From NCBI RefSeq assembly GCF_023115465.1, contig NZ_CP096034.1, positions 2,232,001-2,296,000 on the forward strand: 64,000 bases of DNA, written 5' to 3'. The notes under the pieces are model-generated. The model searched no databases. It saw only the letters and a program-made list of their open reading frames with translations, and was not told the origin of the DNA. This DNA is from Gottfriedia acidiceleris. Its GTDB lineage: Bacteria; Bacillota; Bacilli; Bacillales; Bacillaceae_G. Position numbers and translations under genes: made by a program. Within the stretch, counting starts at the first letter, position 1; each line of letters begins with the position of its first letter. Positions 53,554 to 62,001 of the stretch are shown here, piece after piece.

Positions 53554-53844
53554 ATGAATTTCTACATTTTATCGGAAGAGAAAGAAAACCAAAACATTCA
53601 TTATTACTGTATCGCTGCAGGTAGCCATCGCTACGACTTTGCTGTTATCTTTTCGGAAAAATTTCTAGGGAAAGCAATGGTTGTCTCTATTCAAAGTGGA
53701 AGAATGGTATTACTTTGCAGAGAAGACATCGATCATCCAGAACACTGGGACCAAAAGCTTGGCATTGCAGCTGAAGACATCAAAGAAATTGAATCATTTT
53801 TTCATTCCATCTTAGAACAACGAATTTTTAGTGATCAATATTAA
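53554..53844 (+). CDS. DUF3055 (SAV0927-like) small protein
   Basis: 96 residues from ATG 53554, with AGGAG 8 nt upstream. The longer frame starting at 53512 has none. The pattern FYILSEEKENQ...YYCIAAGSHRYDFAVIFSEKFLGKAMVVSIQSGRMVLL fits the DUF3055 family of Firmicute proteins of unknown function. It is small, soluble and acidic at the C-terminus. It ends in a strong bidirectional hairpin. Confidence 0.8.
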   Translation: MNFYILSEEKENQNIHYYCIAAGSHRYDFAVIFSEKFLGKAMVVSIQSGRMVLLCREDIDHPEHWDQKLGIAAEDIKEIESFFHSILEQRIFSDQY

Positions 53845-53850
53845 AAAGTG

Positions 53851-53882
53851 AGAGTCTCCTTATTTTAGGAGACTCTTTTTAT
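53851..53882 (+). terminator. intrinsic terminator of the DUF3055 gene
   Basis: AGAGTCTCCT (53851-53860) pairs exactly with AGGAGACTCT (53867-53876), T-run. It overlaps the 3' end of the convergent minus-strand frame. Confidence 0.88.
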
Positions 53883-54232
53883 TTATCCATCTATAATTAA
53901 TATAAGTAATTGCTCCACCAACAAATGCAAGTATTAGGGGTAAAATAAACGGTATTTCTGAATAAATAGGCAATGTAAGAATACAAAAGAATACTGTTAT
54001 CATACAATTTCTAGGTATGTATTTTTTTAATACTTTTTCATCAAATTTATATTCGTAATCATCTTTTAAATGGTTATTTTTAGCTTTTTTAAAACTTATT
54101 CTTAACACGAACAGTTGACTTAAAGCTATTAAAATGAGCACAATTATAATTGGCTCCGGTTTCCCGAAGTTATCCCAGTCTTACAGGTATTGGATTTGGT
54201 ACGTTCATCCGTGTAATTTCACCTAATTTCAT
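53860..54232 (-). pseudogene. frameshifted two-TM membrane protein gene
   Basis: The main minus-strand frame (GTG 54141 to 53860) lacks a good start. Its upstream extension in the same frame reads DWDNFGKPEPIII up to a stop. In the neighbouring frame, ATG 54232 opens MKLGEITRMNVPNPIPVRLG before a TAA. Joining the two at about 54170-54180 by a one-base change gives a continuous protein (about 125 residues): a short N-terminal segment, a helix (IIIVLILIALSQLFVL), a charged middle and a C-terminal helix. This is best read as a recent frameshift. A longer upstream start at 54274 would begin inside the terminator of the next gene, so I do not use it. Family unknown. Confidence 0.55.
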
Positions 54233-54256
54233 TTTCTGTACTACTATATTATTAAT

Positions 54257-54282
54257 AAAAAAATGAGCTGCCATAGCAACTC
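54257..54282 (-). terminator. intrinsic terminator of the 147-residue hypothetical
   Basis: On the minus strand GAGTTGC pairs with GCAGCTC (54276-54282 with 54265-54271, one wobble), followed by an ATTTTTTT run. Confidence 0.8.
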
Positions 54283-54323
54283 ACGAAATTCAATTAAACG
54301 CAGTGCTTTAGTTGAATAAGCAA

Positions 54324-54767
54324 TTAAGCTTTTATAAACATCTCAATATTGGTTTTAAATAAGCTATTTGGTATATCAGCACTTAATTTCATTGGATAAA
54401 CATTTTGTATACTCTTACTTAGTTTTTTAGCAAATGGGATTGGTCCTGACTCTTCTAAAACAAAATCTGGCGCTGGCGGTAAATTAAGTACTTCCCAGTT
54501 CGTTTTACTTAGTTGGAATGTAAAATTAAAAATTTTATTTTTACCGAAATCGACATCGCCTATACCATATATCTCAGTACCATCTGCTAAATCCCCTTTA
54601 ATTCTTACCATATATGTATCTAGCTTATTTATAGATTCTCCTTCATTAAATAGAGGTTCAACTAACATTTCATCATCATTATCTACATCATAATCAACGA
54701 TTTTCCATATTGGAAATTCGTTAAAGTCAGATAGTTCCAAATCGTGAATAGACTTTTTCTCAAACAT
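54324..54767 (-). CDS. hypothetical acidic protein, 147 aa
   Basis: ATG 54767 has GGAGG 6 nt upstream on the minus strand. Soluble, acidic and beta-rich: MFEKKSIHDLELSDFNEFPIWKIV, then GDLADGTEIYGIGDVDFGKNK and LSKTNWEVLNLPPAPDFVLEESGP. No membrane or signal segment. Its size and acidity recall toxin-immunity proteins of Firmicutes, but no partner toxin is adjacent. I do not recognise the family. Confidence 0.65.
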   Translation of the reverse strand: MFEKKSIHDLELSDFNEFPIWKIVDYDVDNDDEMLVEPLFNEGESINKLDTYMVRIKGDLADGTEIYGIGDVDFGKNKIFNFTFQLSKTNWEVLNLPPAPDFVLEESGPIPFAKKLSKSIQNVYPMKLSADIPNSLFKTNIEMFIKA

Positions 54768-55525
54768 ACATTTCCTCCAAATTTATACTTTATGTAGTTA
54801 CCTTCTTCAAAAAAATAATAATTTTTAATCAGATTTAACTCTTTTCTTATGCAACTAAACTGTTATTTAGTTGTATAAGAAAATCATCAATCTTTTATAA
54901 CTGAGCCTAAAAATAAGAAAACTATTTTTGCCAATAATCTTGTTCAATTTTTAAAAATGTAAGAACAATGGGAGAATAGCAATATAAAACGAACTCCACT
55001 ATGACTCTCTATTACGGAGAAACACTTTTCACAAACCGTACCAGTAGGAATTTATTATTTAAAAGGAAATGATGCTGATACGAATTAAAATTAGAATATG
55101 GAAATAGTGTAAAAATTTTCCATTTATTAGAAAATATAATTAATTGTATGTTAAAATTGTATTTAACTACTTACAATTAAAAAGAGTTTGTTACAATTAT
55201 ATCTCTTGTTTGTTTTTTAGTGTGTATAATCGCTTGTTTTGTTAATTGAATTTATAGGTAATTAGACCTTGTAAATTACAAAAAATATATATTATCAAAT
55301 CCAAAAGTTCTATTTTCGAGTAATCTAAAAGGTGTTTTTGAGTGTTTACTAGAAAATAATTCCAAGAGAAAGGAGGAATTTGACAATTTTTATTTAGAAC
55401 GGATGTAACTACTTATAAAATTTAATCCAATAGTTTTCATTCATTAATGAGTGGATTAATGTTTCATTGTTACATTTGTGTTTCTAGTTAATTTTCTTTG
55501 AATCTATTAAAAAAGGGGCTCTACA
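54768..55525. other. 758-bp region upstream of the subtilase
   Basis: Holds an 18-bp hairpin (54842-54883), a possible decayed coding stretch near 55000-55090 (short frames ending GIYYLKGNDADTN), and the promoter region of the subtilase. A perfect AAAGGAGG at 55369-55376 precedes a 5-codon TTG frame at 55380 and no long gene. Otherwise no gene is seen. Confidence 0.4.
54842..54883. repeat. 18-bp near-perfect inverted repeat
   Basis: Arms 54842-54859 and 54866-54883 match in 17 of 18 positions, the odd pair being a G-U wobble, around a 6-nt loop CTGTTA. No T-run follows. It could be an RNA hairpin, a relic terminator or a repeat-family member. Confidence 0.5.
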
Positions 55526-58500
55526 ATGAAGAAAAAAAATTATTTAGCTTTACCTGTATCTACAATCCTTTTATTTTCAAGTATTTATTCTGGGACAGTT
55601 CAAGCTGCTTCTGTAACAGGAGCTAATAGTACAGTTGCTAATCAGCTAAACTCTGGCAAAAACCTTAGAAAAAGCCAAATGAAAGAAGTGCCAAAAGCAA
55701 GTGGTAAGGTACTACCTAAGAAGGCAGAATCTAAAATTGAAACAAAATTAAGAGATAAATTAAAAAATAAACAATCAGTAACGAAACATAATGAACAAAC
55801 TGGTGAATTAATCGTTAAATATAAAAAGAAAGTGACTACAGGTGAAATTACTACACTTCAGAAAAAATATTCTTTAAAGTCTTCAAAGAAATTAAAGAAT
55901 TTAAACGCTGAAGTAGTAAAAATCCCATCAGGTGAAAGCACTAGTGAGTACATAACGAAACTAAAAAAGGATTCAAATGTTGAATCTGTACAACCGAACT
56001 ACAAATATTACCCATCTGACTTCGATAGTACGCCTGACTATTTTAATCAAGGTAAAGGTAAATTATGGGGACTTAATAATACCGGGCAAACGATTAATGA
56101 GAGTTTAGGAAAAGAAGATATTGATGTAAACGCACCTGAAAGCTGGAATCAATATGGTTCTAAACTATCGGAAGTATTAGTAGGTGTAATTGATACTGGT
56201 GTGGATATTAGTCACCCAGACCTAAAAGGGAAAATTTGGACAAACCCTGGTGAGACAGGGGATGGTAAAGAAAATGATGGGATCGATAATGATCACGATG
56301 GGTATGTTGACGATGTCCATGGCTGGGATTTTTATAACGACGATAACAGTGTTTATGATCCACTTGATGGAGATGAGCATGGTACACATGTTTCCGGAAC
56401 AATTGCTGCAGAGTTAACAATAGATAAAAAAGGTATCGTTGGTGTCGCTCCAAACGTAAAAATAGTACCGTTAAAGTTCCTTGGTCCTTATGGCGGAACA
56501 ACTGCAGATGCTATTGAAGCAATCGAATATGCCAAGAATAAGGGAATTAAAATCACGAATAACAGCTGGAGTGGTGGAGAATACGATCCATTACTTGAAG
56601 AAGCAATTGAAAATTCAAATAGCTTATTTGTAGCTGCTGCTGGTAATGATGGAATGGATAATGATGAAGAAGGGGCTTATCCTGCTAGTTACGAAAGTTC
56701 TAATATCTTATCAGTTGCCGCTGTTGATAACAAAGGTAACTTAGCGTCTTTCTCAAACTATGGCGCCGAATCTGTTGATGTTGCTGCTCCTGGAGTTGAC
56801 ATATTAAGTTCAGTTCCTAAATACCCAATCGATGAAATTTTAGCAAAATTGAAAATTAAGGGTGGAGCTGGAGCATCAGCTCAAATTGCTGGAGAAAATT
56901 ACAAGGCAATTTTTGATGGTATAGGCTACGAAAAAATTAAGGATTCTGAAAGACAAGATGTTTTTGACAAAGCTTTAAGCTATTTAGATATAAAGGATAG
57001 TAAGAAAATTTTACTTGTTCAAGATGATGAACATGATCTTGCTCAAATATTCAATGACGAACCAGAACTATCAAAGATATTTAAAGACTATTCACCTATA
57101 TATAATGAACTGTTGCCTAACGTGGATAAAGTAACAATAAGTTCTGAATCCTCTCTTTCAGATTACAAGAGCAGTAACGATTTATCCTCTTACGAAGCTG
57201 TAGTTTGGTATACGGGTAACGGACTTGGATTTTTCTCTGAAGATGGTACAACTTTAACTAAAAATGATACAGACATGTTAAAAAATTATCTTTCCAGTGG
57301 TGGTAAATTATTATTATCTGGTGTAAACGCCTTATCTGGACAAGAGAAATCAACATTTGTTAAGGATACATTAGGTTTAAATGTATACCCAGATATGGGA
57401 CCAAGTTTGAATGTAAAAGGATTAGCTGGAATCTATGATCATACTAATTTAAATGTAAATAGGTTTGATTTCCCATACTATTTCGCTGATTTTCTTCAAT
57501 CTAATAATTCTAAGGCAGTCATAAATTCAGAATATGTTTCTGATTATTCACAAGCATATGATTATTATAGTGGAACATCTATGGCAACTCCACATACTAC
57601 AGGTACTGCTGCTATTTTATTAGGCTTACAACCGAACATGTCACCAGAGATGCTTAAACTATATACAAGTGCAAAAGGAACGAAATTAGATTCACTAAAA
57701 GGTTTTGTAGGCACTGGAAATATGGTTAGAGCATCTGATATTGATAAATTTGATGACAATGATACGCCAGGAGTCCCATTAGATAAGTTTGTTAAAGATG
57801 GCAAATTAGTAGAGAAAACTCCTACTAGTGTTGGAAATAAAAATGATGTTTATGCAATATCGTTAAAAGAAGGCCAAGGAATTACATTCTTATTGGATGG
57901 TCAAGCAGGAACCGATTTTGACTTGTACGTTTATAATGAATCAACATCGAGCGTAAATAATAAAAATGGTATGGTTGCTAATTCAGAGAACGTAAATACC
58001 TCGAAAGAAAAGATTAACTTTATAGCTCCTAGAACTGGTATTTATTTTGTAAATGTTTATGACTACAAAGGTACAGGAAACTATAAACTTTACACTGGTA
58101 ATTTCGATGGTTCGTATGAAGATGATTCTAGCCTTGTGACTTTAGATGGAGATTGGATGCCAGTAATGAATCAACAATTTTCAGAACAAATGGCAGGAGT
58201 ACTTAATTCTAAAGGAGAAGTTAGTTTTTCATTTGTTGGGTCTAGTATTGAATGGCAAGGTTATAAAGATCCAACACAAGGAATTGCCGATGTTTATATA
58301 GACGGCAATAAGATTGCTTCTCCATCTCTTTATAATAGTACGTTCAAATCAAAACAAAGTTTATTAAAATATGAATTTAAAACTTATGGCAATCACTCTA
58401 TCAGAATTGTATGGGCAGGAAAAAGTGATCCAGCGGCAAGAAAATCAGCTACAGGGATTAATTTAGATAAATTTGTTGTAAAAGAAAATCCTATTTCATT

Positions 58501-59476
58501 GAAAACATCTTTTGACACTAATATGAAATATCCTGTGATTTCATGGACAGCAAAGAACTGGGCTGAAGCATATACTATTTACCGTAAAGAGTCTACGGAA
58601 AAAAACTATGCAAAAATAAATACTATCAAAACAGCATCTTATGTGGATAAGACAGCAAAACCAGGCAAAAAATACGACTATGTTGTAACTATTAATATAG
58701 ATAATAGAGAGACACCTTTTTCATCACCAATTACGTACGTTTATGATGATGATATTAAAGGAAGAATCTATATATCAGGTACTGCAAAAGGAGATCTTAA
58801 TACTGACGCTAAAGATTTAAACGACGTTTGGGCTAAAAATTTAGAAGCGGGCAAAACATATGAAATTTCGTTAACTGGCCCTACTAATGCAAACTTTGAT
58901 CTTTCATTATACAACATTGGTACATCATCTATTTATGGTTCGAAAGAATTGAAAAAGTCTGCTAGTAGCACGTCTAATGAAAAAATTGTCTTTAAACCAA
59001 CAAAAACTGGAATGTACTATATCGTTCCTTTTGCTGTAAAAGGCTCTGGGCAATATAGTATAAATATTTCAGTGCAAACAACGAAATCAGTAGAAAACAA
59101 TGATTCCAATATTAAATACACTGGAACTTGGAGTCAGTTAAATTATAAGAGCGCTTCTAGTGGAACAATTAATCAAACAAAAGGCTCTACTGGATCGCTT
59201 CAATACAATTTTAGTGGTACGGGTATAACTGTATATGCTTTAAAAGATAAGAATATGGGTAGAGCAGATATTTATATCGATGGTAAAAAAATAAAGCAAG
59301 TTGATCTTTACTCTTCAAGCCGTAAATATAAGGTAAATGTATTCGATCTACAAAATCTAGCAAATAAAGCTCACACGATTAAAATTGTTGCTTCTGGTAC
59401 AAAATCTAGTGCAGCAACAAACAAGTTAATAAATGTTGATTCATTTAAATTAACTCAGTTTTCTTCAGTTAAATAA
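55526..59476 (+). CDS. secreted S8 subtilase with a large insertion in the catalytic domain
   Basis: A 1316-residue protein, AAAGGGG upstream of ATG 55526. Signal peptide (about 1-27), Lys-rich propeptide (about 30-155; inhibitor I9-like ITTLQKKYSLKSSKKLKNL). Subtilase catalytic residues are Asp223 in GVIDTGVD, His285 in DEHGTHVSG, oxyanion Asn374 in AAAGNDG and Ser685 in YSGTSMATPH. Asn374 to Ser685 is 311 residues, versus about 66 in subtilisin, so some 240 residues are inserted, resembling a GATase1-like Rossmann fold. After the catalytic part come a PPC domain (about 760-860), a galactose-binding-like domain (about 880-990), FnIII, a second PPC and a second galactose-binding-like domain. 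It is a secreted protease with carbohydrate or protein-binding modules. Confidence 0.88.
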   Translation: MKKKNYLALPVSTILLFSSIYSGTVQAASVTGANSTVANQLNSGKNLRKSQMKEVPKASGKVLPKKAESKIETKLRDKLKNKQSVTKHNEQTGELIVKYKKKVTTGEITTLQKKYSLKSSKKLKNLNAEVVKIPSGESTSEYITKLKKDSNVESVQPNYKYYPSDFDSTPDYFNQGKGKLWGLNNTGQTINESLGKEDIDVNAPESWNQYGSKLSEVLVGVIDTGVDISHPDLKGKIWTNPGETGDGKENDGIDNDHDGYVDDVHGWDFYNDDNSVYDPLDGDEHGTHVSGTIAAELTIDKKGIVGVAPNVKIVPLKFLGPYGGTTADAIEAIEYAKNKGIKITNNSWSGGEYDPLLEEAIENSNSLFVAAAGNDGMDNDEEGAYPASYESSNILSVAAVDNKGNLASFSNYGAESVDVAAPGVDILSSVPKYPIDEILAKLKIKGGAGASAQIAGENYKAIFDGIGYEKIKDSERQDVFDKALSYLDIKDSKKILLVQDDEHDLAQIFNDEPELSKIFKDYSPIYNELLPNVDKVTISSESSLSDYKSSNDLSSYEAVVWYTGNGLGFFSEDGTTLTKNDTDMLKNYLSSGGKLLLSGVNALSGQEKSTFVKDTLGLNVYPDMGPSLNVKGLAGIYDHTNLNVNRFDFPYYFADFLQSNNSKAVINSEYVSDYSQAYDYYSGTSMATPHTTGTAAILLGLQPNMSPEMLKLYTSAKGTKLDSLKGFVGTGNMVRASDIDKFDDNDTPGVPLDKFVKDGKLVEKTPTSVGNKNDVYAISLKEGQGITFLLDGQAGTDFDLYVYNESTSSVNNKNGMVANSENVNTSKEKINFIAPRTGIYFVNVYDYKGTGNYKLYTGNFDGSYEDDSSLVTLDGDWMPVMNQQFSEQMAGVLNSKGEVSFSFVGSSIEWQGYKDPTQGIADVYIDGNKIASPSLYNSTFKSKQSLLKYEFKTYGNHSIRIVWAGKSDPAARKSATGINLDKFVVKENPISLKTSFDTNMKYPVISWTAKNWAEAYTIYRKESTEKNYAKINTIKTASYVDKTAKPGKKYDYVVTINIDNRETPFSSPITYVYDDDIKGRIYISGTAKGDLNTDAKDLNDVWAKNLEAGKTYEISLTGPTNANFDLSLYNIGTSSIYGSKELKKSASSTSNEKIVFKPTKTGMYYIVPFAVKGSGQYSINISVQTTKSVENNDSNIKYTGTWSQLNYKSASSGTINQTKGSTGSLQYNFSGTGITVYALKDKNMGRADIYIDGKKIKQVDLYSSSRKYKVNVFDLQNLANKAHTIKIVASGTKSSAATNKLINVDSFKLTQFSSVK

Positions 59477-59499
59477 TAATCGTAAGCATTTGCAAAACA

Positions 59500-59542
59500 A
59501 AAAATCCTGATTGCTCTTTTGAGTCGATCAGGATTTTTTTTT
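59500..59542 (+). terminator. intrinsic terminator of the subtilase gene
   Basis: AAAAATCCTGAT (59500-59511) pairs exactly with 59527-59538, followed by a long T-run to 59542. Confidence 0.9.
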
Positions 59543-59625
59543 GAATTTAAACTATTTAATTTACCTTTATCAAAGGAAATAAAAAGGTAACAAATTTTGT
59601 GAAATATTTTGAATGATATAGACGT

Positions 59626-59743
59626 TTTGATTTAGAGTATGTATCGGAAGGGGCAAGAAAAAAAGAATTAACCATTGGTATTTCAAAATCATTTGGCTTC
59701 GGTGGGTCATAAATCTGCTATTATATTGAAAAAGTACGTTTAA
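59626..59743 (+). pseudogene. 3' remnant of a fabF (beta-ketoacyl-ACP synthase II) gene
   Basis: Reading from 59626 gives FDLEYVSEGARKKELTIG then ISKSFGFGG, the typical C-terminal end of KAS II (normally ...NSFGFGGHNA...). A single extra T at 59707 shifts the frame, after which CAT AAA TCT ... reads HKSAIILKKYV and ends at TAA 59741-59743. Together the two frames give GFGGHKSAIILKKYV, matching the family end. Everything upstream is missing. It is a decayed fragment. Confidence 0.85.
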
Positions 59744-59750
59744 CAGTCTA

Positions 59751-59783
59751 AAAGCCTCTTTTTAGTAAGAGGCTTTATTTTTA
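59751..59783. terminator. hairpin after the fabF remnant and before the minus-strand gene
   Basis: AAAGCCTCTT (59751-59760) pairs exactly with AAGAGGCTTT (59767-59776), T-rich tail on both strands. Probably the original fabF terminator and now also the terminator of the minus-strand gene ending at 59806. Confidence 0.85.
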
Positions 59784-59805
59784 AGGGACCTTTACGAATA
59801 CCTAA

Positions 59806-60591
59806 TTAATTCAGATCATTCTGCTCATTAAGATTCTTCATTTCACCATTTTTAACTAAATTCAAAAATAGATAGATTAAATAGAAGAGGAATACAACAA
59901 AAAGCCCAACTAAAAGTAACATTAGTAAATAAATCGGATTGTAATGAAGTCCTAAAGTTGTTGTTTCTTTACCCAATTTGTAAAAATATTCTAATGGTGT
60001 TCCTTTTTCCGGAGCCATTGTGTAAAAGTAATTAGATGTAAAGGGCTCCATCCATTTCATAAACAAATTATTTACAAAGATTGATAAAATGTACAATATA
60101 ATAATGAGCGACATTGTTTTTCGCAAAATTTTCAAATTAATTACAATCATATTATTGAAATACGCCCACAATACAATTCCTACGATTAGCATATGCCCCC
60201 AAAGATACGCCATTCCTTGCCATGTTAAGAGAGATTGATAGTTTGTAAGACCGTTTGCAAATATAATGCTTACTAAAGCAGCAGGAAGGTTAAAACAAAA
60301 CGCAATTGAAAATAACAATTCACTTTCAAATAAAAATGCAAAAAATAAAATAAAATTAGCAAAATGACAAATTTGTAAAGGGATTTCTTCAGGTGAAATT
60401 TGATTCACTTTGTGATAAATTTCAATATTACGCCCAACTAAAAGAGCAATCCCAATAAGTGAGAAGCACATACCAATCAATCGTATCTTTTGATGGTTAA
60501 AGCGCCTAAATAGAAAATAAAACAAAGTGACAAATAGAAAAGGGCTCGCCATAAATAAAAAATGGAATGGACTCCACATTTGAAAGGTCAT
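59806..60591 (-). CDS. TIGR02206/YwaF-like polytopic membrane protein
   Basis: A 261-residue protein with about seven helices and few polar loops. Typical TIGR02206 (YwaF) segments are present: SPFHFLFMASPFLFVTLFYFLF, then the PLQICHFANFILFFAFLFE block and the C-terminal LHYNPIYLLMLLLVGLFVVFLF. AAGGAAAG lies about 10 nt upstream of ATG 60591 on the minus strand. Function unknown. Isolated gene. Confidence 0.8.
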   Translation of the reverse strand: MTFQMWSPFHFLFMASPFLFVTLFYFLFRRFNHQKIRLIGMCFSLIGIALLVGRNIEIYHKVNQISPEEIPLQICHFANFILFFAFLFESELLFSIAFCFNLPAALVSIIFANGLTNYQSLLTWQGMAYLWGHMLIVGIVLWAYFNNMIVINLKILRKTMSLIIILYILSIFVNNLFMKWMEPFTSNYFYTMAPEKGTPLEYFYKLGKETTTLGLHYNPIYLLMLLLVGLFVVFLFYLIYLFLNLVKNGEMKNLNEQNDLN

Positions 60592-61045
60592 TGAACTATA
60601 CTTTCCTTCATGTAGTAAAATTCACTTGTTTTCAACGCGATTTACCCCCATTACTTTTTATTGTAATTTGATTTGAGCAAAAAACGTATCATTAAGCGAT
60701 CAAACTAAAGACATCAAGTAAACAACACCTATTATTGATTTATTCAAAAAATTTTTAGAAAGAACCTGTAATGTTTACTCTTAACTTGTACAAAAAAGGA
60801 AATGTTAATTAAGGTATCGGAGGGGATTTTGGTGACAATTCACTCGTTTATATATTTATTAATCAAATGAATACAATGATGATCATCTGTATACCCTAGA
60901 ATTCTTTCATTTTCTTCATCAACAAAACTATCAGATAAACTTTATATGTAAAAGAGTAGAAATTTAATTTTTAGTTCAATGATAAAATTTCTAAAATCTT
61001 AACACATTATTCGTTATTGACAACTAAGTTAATTCATACTATTAT
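60592..61045. other. divergent intergenic region between the YwaF-like gene and doxX
   Basis: No gene seen. A GGAGGGG at about 60818-60824 precedes a 12-codon GTG frame that ends at once. It looks like the vestige of a start site. The first MhqR-like box begins at 61046. Confidence 0.35.
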
Positions 61046-61063
61046 TATCTCGAGTTAAAGATA
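61046..61063. promoter_or_regulatory. MhqR-like operator, copy 1
   Basis: TATCTCGAGTTAAAGATA. Arms TATCT and AGATA flank an 8-bp centre, like the MhqR operator of B. subtilis (TATCT...AGATA). A ribosome-site-like GGAGGT and a 5-codon frame follow 20 bp on, but no gene. Confidence 0.5.
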
Positions 61064-61226
61064 TTTTTTGAAATTTAATTTGGAGGTAGAAATAATGGAG
61101 AATGAATGCTAAACCTTTCGTTTTACTTTTATAGCACAAATATAAAGAAGTTTATGATGAATAAAAAGCATGATATGTTTTTTGGAATACTGTTTAAAAA
61201 ATTCAATTCAAATTTTTTTATAAAAT

Positions 61227-61244
61227 TATCTCGAATTAAAGATA
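61227..61244. promoter_or_regulatory. MhqR-like operator, copy 2, in the doxX promoter
   Basis: TATCTCGAATTAAAGATA. It differs from copy 1 at one base and ends 24 bp before the doxX start. TATAAA just upstream (about 61218-61223) could be the -10. In B. subtilis MhqR boxes of this form control mhqNOP, which encodes a DoxX protein, so autologous control of doxX by an MhqR/MarR-type repressor is inferred. Confidence 0.6.
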
Positions 61245-61268
61245 AAAAACAAGTAGGAGGATTTAAAA

Positions 61269-61667
61269 ATGTTAAATATGGGTTTATTAATTATTCGTTT
61301 AGTAATCGGTTTACTTTTTGTAGGTCATGGAGCTCAAAAATTATTTGGCTGGTTCGGTGGTCATGGACTGAAGGGAACAGGTGGATGGTTTGAATCAATT
61401 GGCATGAAACCAGGTGTTACAATTGCACTTTTCGCAGGGTTAGCAGAACTGATTGGGGGAATTTTATTTACACTAGGACTATTAACACCACTTGCAGGAA
61501 TCATGATTGCTGGAACAATGGTAATGGCAATTATTAAAGTACATGCGCCAAATGGATTATGGGCAACTGCGAATGGATATGAATACAACTTAACATTGCT
61601 TTCAGTTGCTATTGGTATAGCTTTAATTGGACCTGGTAAATATGCGTTAGATCCATTTTTATTCTAA
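61269..61667 (+). CDS. DoxX-family membrane protein (MhqP/CatD-like)
   Basis: A 132-residue four-helix protein, AGGAGG 8 nt upstream of ATG 61269. The DoxX core is clear: LIIRLVIGLLFVGHGAQKLFGWFGGHGLKGTGGWFESIGMKPG, then AGLAELIGGILFTLGLLTPLAG. Length and placement match B. subtilis MhqP, part of the response to quinones and electrophiles. The promoter contains an MhqR-like box, supporting that role. It may act in membrane redox or quinone handling. Confidence 0.85.
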   Translation: MLNMGLLIIRLVIGLLFVGHGAQKLFGWFGGHGLKGTGGWFESIGMKPGVTIALFAGLAELIGGILFTLGLLTPLAGIMIAGTMVMAIIKVHAPNGLWATANGYEYNLTLLSVAIGIALIGPGKYALDPFLF

Positions 61668-62001
61668 CTGATCACTTTAGAAATTGATTTTACAAATTAA
61701 AGATTAATTAGTATAAAAGTGCTGTTAAATAATGAATCTGTTCATAAAAAAATGAAATAATAGAAAATGTAAGACAAATATTAGTGAGCTAATCGGGCTT
61801 TGTTCGATTAGCTCACTTGCATTTTAAATAAATATTATTTATAGCAAATTTTTCAATATAAAATTTAAATGTACTACTCTTTAAGAACGATTTTTCACAA
61901 ATTTCGATGATACATAAAAAAACTTTACTAAAGTCAAAATGATTACTTTGATTCCATCTGTCTACATATGATTTAGTAATTAAAATCTAGGAGGAAAAAA
62001 A
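61668..62001. other. intergenic region doxX to fumarase
   Basis: A 334-bp gap with the 61783 hairpin and the fumarase promoter region. Nothing else is visible. Confidence 0.3.
61783..61817 (+). terminator. strong hairpin, probable terminator of doxX
   Basis: Exact 13-bp arms (61783-61795 and 61805-61817) over a 9-nt loop. The tail is only TGCATTTTAAAT, so termination efficiency is uncertain. Confidence 0.65.

Noticed and set aside
54257-54274. Upstream ATG extension (MAAHFFINN...) of the frameshifted membrane gene
   Set aside because: This stretch is the T-run and hairpin of the neighbouring gene's terminator, so it is unlikely to be coding.
55380-55397. Five-codon TTG frame after a perfect AAAGGAGG upstream of the subtilase
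   Set aside because: Could be a leader peptide, but nothing supports translation or attenuation, so I do not call it.
61106-61393. 95-residue + strand frame upstream of and overlapping doxX
   Set aside because: It runs across the MhqR-like operator and into doxX in another frame, and has no ribosome site of its own.
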